Source: Bacillota bacterium (GTDB lineage: Bacteria; Bacillota; Sulfobacillia; Sulfobacillales; Sulfobacillaceae). Taken from it: a DNA stretch of 64,000 nucleotides. Of the stretch, positions 8,366-16,573 are shown one piece after another. Position 1 is the stretch's first letter, and every line of letters starts with the position of its first letter. Position numbers and translations under genes: made by a program. Location: contig JAKACZ010000005.1 in the NCBI GenBank assembly GCA_021820965.1, positions 80,400 through 144,399 on the forward strand, read 5' to 3'. The notes beneath the pieces are model-generated. The model was not told the DNA's origin, ran no database searches, and was given only the letters and a program-made list of their open reading frames with translations.

Positions 8366-9290
8366 TCCCGGCACCTCTTGTCAGGCGAATCCGCGGATCC
8401 AACATGGAAAAGGCGACATCAGCCAAAAAATTGGCCGTGATGTAAACGGTTGCCCCCAAAATCACGATGGTCTCGACCACGGGAAAGTCGAGAGCCTGAA
8501 CCGATTGCATGGTGAGCTGGCCAAGCCCCGGCCAGGCAAAGATTGTTTCGGTGATCACGGATCCTCCTAGAAGGTTCGCCAGTTGCAGTGTAATGACCGT
8601 CACGATGGGAACCGCAGAGTTGCGCAGCACATGCTTAAACATAATAGTGATGTTAGCGGTCCCCTTCGCTTTGGCGGTTCGCACGTAATCCTTCTGCATT
8701 TCAGCGATAACTGTGGACCGGGTCATGCGGGCGACCGCCGCAATTGAGAGGCCAGCCAGGGTAATCGCTGGCAAAATCACCGAAGCTAAACCTGCGGCAC
8801 CCGAGGAAGGAAACCAGTGGAGCCGCACGCTGAAGAAATAGATAAGCAACAAACCAGACCAAAAAGCTGGCATGCTTTGCCCCGCAACCACTGCCGGCAT
8901 CAGCAGCCGGTCAAAAAACCTGTCGCGATTCGCTGCCATTACCACGCCTACCGGAACGCCCACCAGCACCGTTAGCACAAAAGCCGCCAGGGCCAGAGCA
9001 GCCGTATAGGGAATACGGCTGCCCACGACCAGGCCAGCCGGTTCATTTTGCGCGTACGAAAACCCGAAGTTCCCGTGTAAGAGGTTTCCGAGATAGATTC
9101 CGTACTGCGTCAACAGCGGCTTGTTCAAGCCGAGGTGTATCTCAATCAGCTTAATTTGGGCGACGGTGGCGTTCGGAGGCGCCATCAACAGAGCTGGATT
9201 GCCCGCCAAGTGCAATACGAAGAATACTATCGTTATGACGCCCCACAGCGAAATGATGGCCTGAATGAACCGACCTCCCGCAAACCGCAC
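8358..9290 (-). CDS. Peptide/nickel-type ABC transporter permease (DppB-like)
   Basis: The 310-residue DppB-like permease has an N-terminal helix, the periplasmic segment with LGLNKPLLTQYGIYLGNLLH and GNFGFSY, five further helices and the EAA-type loop (YVRTAKAKGTANITIMFKHV with LRN). The GTG start at 9290 has AAGGGG 7 nt upstream. It overlaps the DppC-like gene by about 8 nt and sits just after the solute-binding protein gene, so binding protein, DppB and DppC form one transcription unit. Acts in the cytoplasmic membrane as a heterodimer with its neighbour. Confidence 0.93.
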   Translation of the reverse strand: MRFAGGRFIQAIISLWGVITIVFFVLHLAGNPALLMAPPNATVAQIKLIEIHLGLNKPLLTQYGIYLGNLLHGNFGFSYAQNEPAGLVVGSRIPYTAALALAAFVLTVLVGVPVGVVMAANRDRFFDRLLMPAVVAGQSMPAFWSGLLLIYFFSVRLHWFPSSGAAGLASVILPAITLAGLSIAAVARMTRSTVIAEMQKDYVRTAKAKGTANITIMFKHVLRNSAVPIVTVITLQLANLLGGSVITETIFAWPGLGQLTMQSVQALDFPVVETIVILGATVYITANFLADVAFSMLDPRIRLTRGAGND

Positions 9291-9318
9291 CCCATCACCC
9301 CTTTGACGTTAAATCGAG

Positions 9319-10857
9319 TTAATTCGCCCAGTGCATCTGGTAGATGAAGAAGTTCTCGAGCGGATTGGGCTTCCAGGTAACGGACTTGTTCACGCCGTAA
9401 ATGTCCACTTCCTGCCAGAGACCCATAGCTGGGGCTTGTCCATGCATGATTGTCAGGGCTTGGTCCAGGTACTTTGTCCGAAGCGCGGTATGCAATGTGC
9501 TTTGGGCTGCCGTTACATCTCGGTTAAAGGCAGCATTGGACCAGCTGGACCAAATGCTCTTGGAGTAGAACATCGGATAGAGGTATGTCGATGCGTCGGG
9601 CCACGTTCCCTGCCATGCACCCATGCGAATGTTGCCCCACTGGTGTTTCGGACTTTGCACCTTCTCCAAATAGGTTGCCTGGGTGGTGCTGTCAATGGAA
9701 ACCCTAATGCCCACCGCCTCTAATTGCTGCTGCACCGCCTGGACTACCGGCTGCGGATAAGCCGGCGAGGTCGCAAACACCAGCGGCTGCCCATGGTAGT
9801 GCGCCTTCTTCAACAGGCTCTTGACTAGGCTTGGATCGTACTTAAAAAATGGGATCTTTTGGTCGTAGCCAAAGCCAATCGGTGTCAGCGTGCTATTGAC
9901 CTGTTTGCCGTACCCGTCCTCGAGCGTTTTAATCATCAGCGGTACATTCAGCGCGTGAACAATGGCCTCGCGCATATAAACCGACCGCGTCACGCCCATA
10001 TCGGTGTTGAAGGCGAGATAGGCGACGCGGTCAACCGGCATCGTTTCCACTTTTAGCCGGCCGGCCGATTTCAACACCGACACTTGGTCCGGCAGAATCG
10101 GATAGGCAATGTCGGCCACCCCTGACTGCAGATCGGAAACCATCGTGGATTCGCTCGGGACTGCGCGAAACTCTACTGACTGGATGGCGGGCTTGCCTCG
10201 CCAGTAGTGGTTGTTGGCCACCATGGTCACTGTCGATCCCTGAACCCATTGCTTCAGTTTATACGGCCCGGACCCGACCGGATGCAGGTTAAAGTAGGCA
10301 TTGCCATGGGCAAGAATGTACGCCTTAGGGACGATGCTTAGCGTCGTTAATTCGCCAAGCAGTACCGGATCGGGGGATGTCGTGGTGATAATGACGTTAT
10401 CACCCTGCACTCGAACGCGTTTCACTTGCGAGAAGTTTGCGCTTTGTGGGCTGTTAAAAGCGGGGTTTAGAATCCTCTGCAAGCTATATTGGACATCCAC
10501 AGGCGTCAGGGGTTGCCCATTGGAGAACTTAATCCCCTTTCGGATGGTGAACTCCCATTCCGTCGGCGACAATGATTTCCACTTTGTCGCCACGTCCGGT
10601 TGAATTTTTTGCGTGTAGGGATTGTCGGTCAGCAATTGGTCAAAGAGATTGCGATAGACGAAGTAGCTTTCTGAGTTATACTGCAATCCCGGATCCAAAT
10701 TGGACGGAGCCGCGTCTAAGTCAACAACGAGTTGCTTTGGATTCGCGACTGCCGCTGGCTTCGCCGAGTGAGCCGACGCGAAGCCGCATCCCGCGAGTAA
10801 GCTGCTGAGGCTCATCAACGCAATGACACCAGCCGATTTGCGCCACAATCGGGCCAT
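9319..10857 (-). CDS. Extracellular solute-binding lipoprotein, family 5 (peptide/oligopeptide type)
   Basis: The 512-residue lipoprotein carries the peptide-binding family 5 fold. The signal peptide ends in lipobox LLAGC (Cys about residue 24). Family motifs include LDAAPSNLDPGLQY, EWEFTIRKGIKFSNGQPLTP with DVQYSLQRI, and GSGPYKLKQW. It captures the substrate outside the membrane for the DppB/C pair encoded downstream. The start has a good AAGGAAGG site. The upstream region has TTGCCC-18 nt-TATATT on this strand, followed 13 nt later by the palindrome at 10897-10910, a position where bound repressor would block transcription. It is divergent from the acylase gene and probably co-regulated with it. 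Confidence 0.93.
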   Translation of the reverse strand: MARLWRKSAGVIALMSLSSLLAGCGFASAHSAKPAAVANPKQLVVDLDAAPSNLDPGLQYNSESYFVYRNLFDQLLTDNPYTQKIQPDVATKWKSLSPTEWEFTIRKGIKFSNGQPLTPVDVQYSLQRILNPAFNSPQSANFSQVKRVRVQGDNVIITTTSPDPVLLGELTTLSIVPKAYILAHGNAYFNLHPVGSGPYKLKQWVQGSTVTMVANNHYWRGKPAIQSVEFRAVPSESTMVSDLQSGVADIAYPILPDQVSVLKSAGRLKVETMPVDRVAYLAFNTDMGVTRSVYMREAIVHALNVPLMIKTLEDGYGKQVNSTLTPIGFGYDQKIPFFKYDPSLVKSLLKKAHYHGQPLVFATSPAYPQPVVQAVQQQLEAVGIRVSIDSTTQATYLEKVQSPKHQWGNIRMGAWQGTWPDASTYLYPMFYSKSIWSSWSNAAFNRDVTAAQSTLHTALRTKYLDQALTIMHGQAPAMGLWQEVDIYGVNKSVTWKPNPLENFFIYQMHWAN

Positions 10858-10896
10858 CGGAATACCTTCCTTTCATACTATCTGCGACTCATCAAC

Positions 10897-10910
10897 ATTG
10901 GTAATACCAC
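10897..10910. promoter_or_regulatory. Candidate GntR-FCD operator between importer and acylase
   Basis: The sequence ATTGGTAATACCAC contains the palindrome TGGTA-A-TACCA. It fits the FadR/FCD operator pattern TNGTNNNACNA exactly. The same 14 bases occur inverted at 15132-15145. It lies just downstream of a plausible minus-strand promoter for the binding-protein gene and about 110 nt before the acylase start. The inferred ligand is the GntR protein encoded at 3881-4612. Confidence 0.7.
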
Positions 10911-11016
10911 CTACCTATCGCCAAATATAGCACCTGATGCTATTATGGGGCAAGCAGAAAATTATCTAATTTTCAGTGCGCGGGTGGCCGATTCATCCCC
11001 ACGAGGAGGATACCTC

Positions 11017-13284
11017 ATGCCAATTGATGTTCAAGACATTTTCGCTCGTGCCAAGCCGTCGTATGACGGTCACTACCGTTTGTCCGGGCTGGAAAGCCAG
11101 GTGGATATTTACCGAGACGCTAGCGCTGCTCCCCATATCTGGGCCCGGAGCGCAAAAGACGGATTTTTCGCCCAGGGATGGGTCCACGCGCAGGACCGCT
11201 TTTGGCAAATGGAAGCTGACCGCCTGAAAGCATACGGTCGCTGGGCGGAGGTGGTGGGCCCTCAGGGCCTGGACCAGGATATCTTTTGGCGGCGGCTCCG
11301 CTTGAAGTTCAACGCTAAGAACGATTTTTCGGCAGCTCATAGTGATGCAAAAATGATGCTGACCGCCTATGCCGCTGGCGTGAACGCCTTCCTACACACG
11401 AACCCTTGTATTCCGGAGTGTGAGCTTTTGGCCCATCGGCCTGAACCATGGGATCCATGGGACTCCATCGCGGTATTTAAATCACGACACATAAACATGA
11501 ACCGCTGGGAACATAAAATTTGGCGCATGAACATTGCCCGCCAGTTTGGCCCAACCGCGCTTGAACTCTTGTTCCCGCCCACGCCGCAGTACCGTTTTCT
11601 GGTTGAGTCCGACCCGCCACCATTCAATATGGACGCGCTCTTTACCCCCACCTTTCTGACCGAAGAGGATGAAGGGGGCAGCAATAACTGGGTTGTGTCG
11701 GGCTCCCGAACCGAATCTGGCTTTCCCATTCTAGCGGGAGACCCGCACCGTGCCGTCGATGTTCCCAACGTCTACTATCAAAACCACATGGTCTGCGACC
11801 TTTTTGACGTGGCGGGATTCTCCTTTGCGGGAGTTCCCGGATTTCCTCACTTTGCCCACAATGCGCGAGTTGCTTGGAGCATTACGCACGCTGCTGCCGA
11901 TACCCAGGACATCTATCTCGAAGTCTTAAGCCCCGACCACCGCTCCTACCGACGGCGGGGAGACTGGGTGCCTGTGGACCGAGAGGAAGACACTATCCGG
12001 GTTCGCGGCGGCGACACGGTTTCTGTGGAGCTTCTCGTGGCAGGTGAGGGTCCAATCATCCAAATCGAAGGCACGCGTGCATTGGCCTTGAAGGCGGTCG
12101 CCTTGCAGGAGCCCAATAAAACCTGGGACGCGCTCTGGGATATGTTGGGGGCGCGCAATATTGATGATTTAGACACGGCCATGGAAAACTGGGTGGAACC
12201 TGTGAACAATCTCTTGTACGCCGACCAAGACGGAAACATTGGATACCGCATGCGCGGCAAACTGCCCATACGGCCGTTGGCCAACGCTTGGGTTCCCGTT
12301 GACGCGGAGTCGGGTCGCTTTAGCTGGCGCGGTTTTGTCCCCTTTCACCAGATGGCGCGGATAATCAACCCCCCGGACGGATTCCTGGTCACCGCCAACA
12401 ATCAGGTCGTCGACGATCGGTACCCCCATTACGTGGCGCTGGACTTTGCCGCACCGCACCGCCGAAACCGGATTGCCGAACTTATCACCGCCCGCTCCCG
12501 GTGGACATCCGACGCGATGAGGAGCATCCACGCCGACATTCGATCCTTAAGCGCGCTAAATCTGGTGTCCTATATGCTGGAGGCAATACCCGAGACTCAG
12601 GCGGGACGCGCGCTGCAGCAGCGGCTAGCGGGATGGGATGGGTCGCTCTCGCCGGAGAGTCCCCTCCCGACGCTTTACAGTTGGATTCGTCGCCATGTGG
12701 TCGAAATGTTCATGGCGTCCGCGACCAGCCTCGAGTTTCTGCGCCAGTCGGCCGGAACTCCGCCGCTCACATGGCAGGCGGGCAGGCTTAACGGCCACCT
12801 TTCTCTATTACTTCAAGACAGTACGTCACCGGTGGCGCGAGCTATAACGAGACAGAATCTCTGGGCACGGGCGTTGGACGCTGCGGGTCGAGAGTTCCCC
12901 GATCCCGAAGCCATACCCCTGTGGCAATCTGTCCACATCCTTCGACCTACGCATCCGCTGGCGAGCACCATTCCTGAGGCGGCGGCATTGCTGAACCCCC
13001 GTCCCATTTCCATAGGCGGGGATGGAGACACGGTCCAGGCCGCCTCCTTTGGCGGTTCCGGGTTCCAAATTACCGGAACTTCTGTTGCCCGTTACGTATT
13101 TGACCTCGCAGAGTGGGATCGCTCGGGATGGATTGTGCCGCTTGGGGTAAGTGGGGTAGGCGGCAGTGCGCACTTTGAAGATCAAAAGACGTCCTGGGCC
13201 CACCATGAGCTGCAGCCGATGCACTTCAGTGCCTCAGCCGTGACCGTCGCCGCGGTTCATCACACCGTTCTGGAGGTTGGGTAA
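11017..13284 (+). CDS. Penicillin acylase family N-terminal-nucleophile hydrolase
   Basis: This roughly 755-residue enzyme belongs to the penicillin G acylase/acyl-homoserine-lactone acylase family, which hydrolyses amides after self-cleavage. The alpha part has GFFAQGWVHAQDRFWQMEAD, typical of the family. The cleavage junction is EDEGGSNNWVVSG, which makes Ser222 the nucleophile of the beta chain. Downstream motifs include LAGDPHRAV, NVYYQNHM, GFPHFAHNARVAWSIT and VTANNQVVDD. The ATG at 11017 is chosen for its GAGGAGGA site. No signal peptide is visible, so the enzyme appears cytoplasmic, unlike many secreted family members. It is divergent from a peptide-type importer and shares its candidate operator, which fits cleavage of an imported N-acyl compound. 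Confidence 0.93.
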   Translation: MPIDVQDIFARAKPSYDGHYRLSGLESQVDIYRDASAAPHIWARSAKDGFFAQGWVHAQDRFWQMEADRLKAYGRWAEVVGPQGLDQDIFWRRLRLKFNAKNDFSAAHSDAKMMLTAYAAGVNAFLHTNPCIPECELLAHRPEPWDPWDSIAVFKSRHINMNRWEHKIWRMNIARQFGPTALELLFPPTPQYRFLVESDPPPFNMDALFTPTFLTEEDEGGSNNWVVSGSRTESGFPILAGDPHRAVDVPNVYYQNHMVCDLFDVAGFSFAGVPGFPHFAHNARVAWSITHAAADTQDIYLEVLSPDHRSYRRRGDWVPVDREEDTIRVRGGDTVSVELLVAGEGPIIQIEGTRALALKAVALQEPNKTWDALWDMLGARNIDDLDTAMENWVEPVNNLLYADQDGNIGYRMRGKLPIRPLANAWVPVDAESGRFSWRGFVPFHQMARIINPPDGFLVTANNQVVDDRYPHYVALDFAAPHRRNRIAELITARSRWTSDAMRSIHADIRSLSALNLVSYMLEAIPETQAGRALQQRLAGWDGSLSPESPLPTLYSWIRRHVVEMFMASATSLEFLRQSAGTPPLTWQAGRLNGHLSLLLQDSTSPVARAITRQNLWARALDAAGREFPDPEAIPLWQSVHILRPTHPLASTIPEAAALLNPRPISIGGDGDTVQAASFGGSGFQITGTSVARYVFDLAEWDRSGWIVPLGVSGVGGSAHFEDQKTSWAHHELQPMHFSASAVTVAAVHHTVLEVG

Positions 13285-13291
13285 TGGAGCA

Positions 13292-14005
13292 TTAGCTTGT
13301 TGCGAAGGCGATAGCAGCCCGAGCCAGTATGTCTGTGGAATGAAGGATCGGCTTTGGCGCGGAGGTGGTCAACAAAAAGCGCCCAACTACGGGAAGCTCA
13401 GTACACGCCAGCAAAATCGCATCCACGTCGCGTGCCCAGGCACGCCCTAAAATGTCGACCAGCACGTCGGAACGACTGGGCGTGCTGACGCTTCCAGGCT
13501 GGTCCATCATCGACGTCTTTACCGCCCAGATGAGGTCCATAGTATCTTGCTGCGATTTATCATCGGGGTACACAACGGCCACGTCCCGGCTGGCCAGGGT
13601 AGCGTCGTAGAGATGATGCGTGCGGGTTGGGGTGGTGCCCAGAACCCCAAGTCGCTGAATCCCGACTTGATGCACGGTGGCGGCCACTTCTTCGACAATG
13701 GAGAGCATCGGAACGGAAAGTGAAGCGCGGATTTCTGGCAGATAGTAGCTGGTGGTGGACGAAGGCATCACCACAAAATCGGCACCGCACTCTACAAGAC
13801 GTCCGGCCAGCGCGCGGAGAGCAGGAAGAGGAGATGGTCCCTGCCCTGACAAGTGGTTGACGCGGCTTGGGACCTCAGGATCTGAGTCGAGCACCACGGG
13901 GAGATGGTCCTCGTCTCCAGAGGCCGGCGTCAACTCGCATAGGCGCAGGTAAAAGTAGGCGCCCGCCAACGGTCCGAGTCCTCCCAAAATCCCGACAGTT
14001 TTCAT
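13292..14005 (-). CDS. Aspartate/glutamate racemase family protein, atypical active site
   Basis: The 237-residue protein shows the Asp/Glu racemase fold: MKTVGILGGLGPLAGAYFY at the N-terminus, a central FVVMPSSTTSYYL block and a C-terminal ILLACTELPVV block. Active racemases use two cysteines. The second (ACTEL) is present, but the first, normally in a PCNTAH-type motif, is replaced by PSSTTS. The protein may therefore be a one-cysteine variant with different chemistry, an isomerase-like relative such as the maleate isomerase or hydantoin racemase group, or inactive. The ATG has a GGAGAG ribosome site. It is convergent with the acylase (7 nt apart) and downstream of the D-cysteine desulfhydrase homologue on the same strand. 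Confidence 0.85.
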   Translation of the reverse strand: MKTVGILGGLGPLAGAYFYLRLCELTPASGDEDHLPVVLDSDPEVPSRVNHLSGQGPSPLPALRALAGRLVECGADFVVMPSSTTSYYLPEIRASLSVPMLSIVEEVAATVHQVGIQRLGVLGTTPTRTHHLYDATLASRDVAVVYPDDKSQQDTMDLIWAVKTSMMDQPGSVSTPSRSDVLVDILGRAWARDVDAILLACTELPVVGRFLLTTSAPKPILHSTDILARAAIAFATS

Positions 14006-14057
14006 TCCAATACGCTCTCCTTGCCGAAAGAATCGGGATAAAAATCTGGGTCCTCAA

Positions 14058-15101
14058 TCACATGACTTGGGCACGGTGCTCGTAGGCGGTTTCTGTCTCC
14101 CGCCAGTGTTCGTAAAACAGTGGTGTATACGCGTACAGGGCGGGTGAACCCCCCGTGTGCAAGAACAGAACGTTGGCGTTCTTTGGGAAGACGCTTTGGC
14201 GCACAAGGCCCAATAACCCGGCCATCGCTTTGCCGGTGTATACCGGGTCCAGTAAAATCCCTTCAGTCTTAGCCAGCAGATCTACCGCTTCCACCATACT
14301 TTCCGTGGGAAGCGAGTAGCCAGGTCCCACATACTCGTCGTTGCAGCGCACTGTGTCAGCCGGAATTGGCGGCAAGTCCAAAAGATCGCAGGTTTCTTGC
14401 GTGAGCTTATTAATGAGTTCCGTCTGCGTGCTTGCGGGATTCTTTACGTCGATCCCATAGATGGGAATGTCCGCGTGATTCCCATGGAACCCAGCCAAAA
14501 GGCCTGAATGAGTACCGCCGCTACCGCTGGCGCAGACGAGGGCGTCAAAGTGGGTGTTTTGATCGAACGATTGCTCCAAAATCTCCTGGGCGCATGCTGC
14601 GTAGCCTAAGGATCCCAGCGCGTTGGATCCTCCCCCGGGGATGATGTAAGACTTGGAGCCCTGGTGGCGGAGATCCCGCGCCACATCTTCCATGGCAACC
14701 TTCATGTCGGTACCGCCCGGAACGACGGTAATGCCAGACACGCCGAGGAGGTGGAAGAGAAAGTTGTTCCCGCTGGCATGGGGATCGTAGCTGCCTTTCA
14801 CCCGCTCCTCGACAACCAAATGGCATCGCATGCCCTCTTTTACCGCAGCGGACAGCGTTAGCCGACAGTGGTTGGACTGAACGGCACCACATGTAATGAC
14901 GGTGTCCGCTCCTTGCGCAATGGCGTCCGCCATTAAGAATTCAAGCTTGCGGGTTTTGTTGCCTCCGGCAGAAAGACCCATAATATCGTCGCGCTTCACG
15001 TAAATTTGTGGACCACCTAATAACGCGCTTAGCCGGAACAGGTGCTCAATCGGAGTCTTACCGGAGAGATAGCGGCGCCGCTGAAACGGGGAGAGATCCA
15101 T
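14058..15101 (-). CDS. D-cysteine desulfhydrase / ACC deaminase family PLP enzyme
   Basis: The 347-residue protein is a fold-type II PLP enzyme. GGNKTRKLEFLMADA holds the PLP lysine and CGAVQSNHCRLT the cofactor phosphate/substrate region, while GGGSNALGSLGY, ASGSGGTHSGLL and LDPVYTGKAMAG complete the family pattern. Members include D-cysteine desulfhydrase (DcyD), 1-aminocyclopropane-1-carboxylate deaminase and L-cysteate sulfo-lyase (CuyA). Sequence alone does not choose between them. The ATG at 15101 has AGGAGG 8 nt upstream. A promoter (TTGACA, 17 nt, CAGACT) with the GntR-type palindrome immediately after the -10 precedes it. The racemase gene lies 52 nt downstream, so the two probably act together on a D-amino acid or sulfur amino acid. 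Confidence 0.9.
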   Translation of the reverse strand: MDLSPFQRRRYLSGKTPIEHLFRLSALLGGPQIYVKRDDIMGLSAGGNKTRKLEFLMADAIAQGADTVITCGAVQSNHCRLTLSAAVKEGMRCHLVVEERVKGSYDPHASGNNFLFHLLGVSGITVVPGGTDMKVAMEDVARDLRHQGSKSYIIPGGGSNALGSLGYAACAQEILEQSFDQNTHFDALVCASGSGGTHSGLLAGFHGNHADIPIYGIDVKNPASTQTELINKLTQETCDLLDLPPIPADTVRCNDEYVGPGYSLPTESMVEAVDLLAKTEGILLDPVYTGKAMAGLLGLVRQSVFPKNANVLFLHTGGSPALYAYTPLFYEHWRETETAYEHRAQVM

Positions 15102-15131
15102 CAAGATTTCCTCCTGTAAGGTAGTTGGTAT

Positions 15132-15145
15132 GTGGTATTACCAAT
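15132..15145. promoter_or_regulatory. Candidate GntR-FCD operator before the desulfhydrase gene
   Basis: GTGGTATTACCAAT is the exact reverse complement of the site at 10897-10910, with palindromic core TGGTATTACCA. It lies 31 nt upstream of the minus-strand start at 15101 and begins right after the predicted -10 hexamer, where a bound repressor would prevent initiation. Two identical 14-mers 4.2 kb apart in front of functionally related genes are unlikely to be chance. Confidence 0.72.
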
Positions 15146-15146
15146 T

Positions 15147-15175
15147 AGTCTGAACCCCGACCAAGAGCTTGTCAA
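15147..15175 (-). promoter_or_regulatory. Sigma-70-type promoter of the desulfhydrase gene
   Basis: On the minus strand, TTGACA (15170-15175) is followed after 17 nt by CAGACT (15147-15152), a perfect -35 with a weak -10 that keeps the essential A and final T. The operator palindrome follows directly. Confidence 0.55.
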
Positions 15176-15358
15176 CCTTTTCATTTAGGTGGTTTTAGGT
15201 GGGAATGGACCGTCAATCGAGTCATGCAGACGAGTTTAACGGGTGACAACACACAAACCGGTCCGGGTTCCGATGTGTCATCTCTTCTATGGCCTCAAAC
15301 AAAAAACCGAAGCCGACCCCGCGCAGAACGACTCCACCATGCAATGCGAGCCAGGTGT

Positions 15359-15760
15359 CTACAAGCGAACATGACCCAACAAATACCCAAGGATAATGGC
15401 GAGAATAGGAAGGACAACGGCGATCCAAACGCTTACGCGATTGGTCAACCGTCCTTCAAGGCCATCCATCTGTTTGTCGATCCCGTCTATGCGCCTATCC
15501 ATCCCATCCATTCGGCGGCTAAGGTTCGTATTCATATCCTCAATACGCTTGGAGAGGTTGGTGTTCACATCCTCAATACGCTTGGAGAGGTTCGTGTTCA
15601 CGTCGTCAATGCGCTGAGCGAGATTGGAGTTCATGTCGTCAATCCGAGAATTAACGTCGGTGAAGCGATCGCTTAGTTGATTGATCTGGTTACTAATGAG
15701 AACCCATGGCATCCCCAGCACTTGGCCGGATTCCTGGGGCTGTTCCACCTCGTCGCTCAT
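15359..15760 (-). CDS. Coiled-coil repeat protein with C-terminal membrane anchor
   Basis: This protein of about 133 residues starts at ATG 15760 (GGAAGGAGAGG upstream). After an acidic N-terminus, residues about 35-100 consist of 11-residue repeats of the type RIDDVNTNLSK / RIEDVNTNLSK / RIEDMNTNLSR with hydrophobic residues at coiled-coil positions. A single hydrophobic segment follows (VSVWIAVVLPILAIILGYLL), ending GHVRL. The layout predicts a tail-anchored rod that oligomerises in the cytoplasm. Similar short coiled-coil plus membrane-segment proteins of Firmicutes are usually annotated as hypothetical. No function can be assigned. It stands alone, without an operon partner. Confidence 0.75.
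   Translation of the reverse strand: MSDEVEQPQESGQVLGMPWVLISNQINQLSDRFTDVNSRIDDMNSNLAQRIDDVNTNLSKRIEDVNTNLSKRIEDMNTNLSRRMDGMDRRIDGIDKQMDGLEGRLTNRVSVWIAVVLPILAIILGYLLGHVRL
15500..15650. repeat. Imperfect 33-bp tandem repeat inside the coiled-coil gene
   Basis: Units resembling CTCAATACGCTTGGAGAGGT recur with 33-bp periodicity, about four clear copies followed by diverged ones. Each encodes one 11-residue coiled-coil repeat. The two central units are nearly identical at the DNA level, which points to recent duplication. Confidence 0.75.
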
Positions 15761-16573
15761 GGAGTCCTCTCCTTCCGGGATGCGGTGCATAATTACCTTA
15801 TAGTGTAGCACAGAGTGTGGCTGTCCGATTTTTTGCAAAAGTGTTATCACTTCTGCACATCTTTGGTTTGGTCATCAGCAAGTAGCGTGTTGTCAAGGAA
15901 TCTCCCAAGGATGGTTTATTGTACTACGACCTTAGCCGTAGGGTCATGCCTAATTGCCCTGCACCCCTCTCTTAAACTCTCTGTATCAACGTAATGCAGG
16001 CCAATTCGCCCCACACCAACCACTGCATGGGTCGCACTGATTCATGCCTGAGGAGAGCGCTTGTTGCTACTACAGCAGAATACCTCGACATTTTAAGGAA
16101 CCACCCAATGAAGGACTTGCGCTGTAAGAACAACGTTGCGACGGCATTTTCCCGGGATCATGGTTTAGACCTAGCAGTTAGTGAATGGAAAACGTCTGGA
16201 ACCCCGGTAGAATCACGGTCTTGAGCATTTCGCTCGTATTATACAACTCAGGGTCGTTTTTGGCGGCATCGGATGGTCCAGTGAAGATTTGACGAAAGCC
16301 CCAAACGACCGTTTCACGCGGGATTCGGGAATTCCAGCAATAGGTGGCGGGAACTCAAACATAACTAGATAGCATGATGACCAGCCCCGGTTAATCACAA
16401 CGTTCGCGGACTACGCTGAATGGCGGTGGTAACATCTACCATGTCGGTTACCGCATACGATCTGGCCCATCCCCAGTTTTATGGTAATGGTAGTCATAAT
16501 ATTCGAGCAAAGGAATTAGGGGTCCCGATGTCGAAGAGAGGAGTCAATACCACGCTCGTCGAGGAGGACCCCC
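15761..16573. other. About 810 bp with no supported gene
   Basis: Only short open frames without ribosome sites or familiar sequence occur. A weak hairpin (CTACG...CGTAG) lies near 15925-15945. The right part (from about 16400) is probably the left flank of the transposase element, including an RBS (GAGGAGGA) at 16561-16568. Confidence 0.45.

Noticed and set aside
12813..13224. Long antisense frames inside the acylase and other GC-rich genes
   Set aside because: They mirror codon bias of the sense gene, have no ribosome sites and no recognisable domains.
15500..15650. CRISPR-like array
   Set aside because: The 33-bp units are contiguous without spacers and lie in frame inside a coiled-coil gene.
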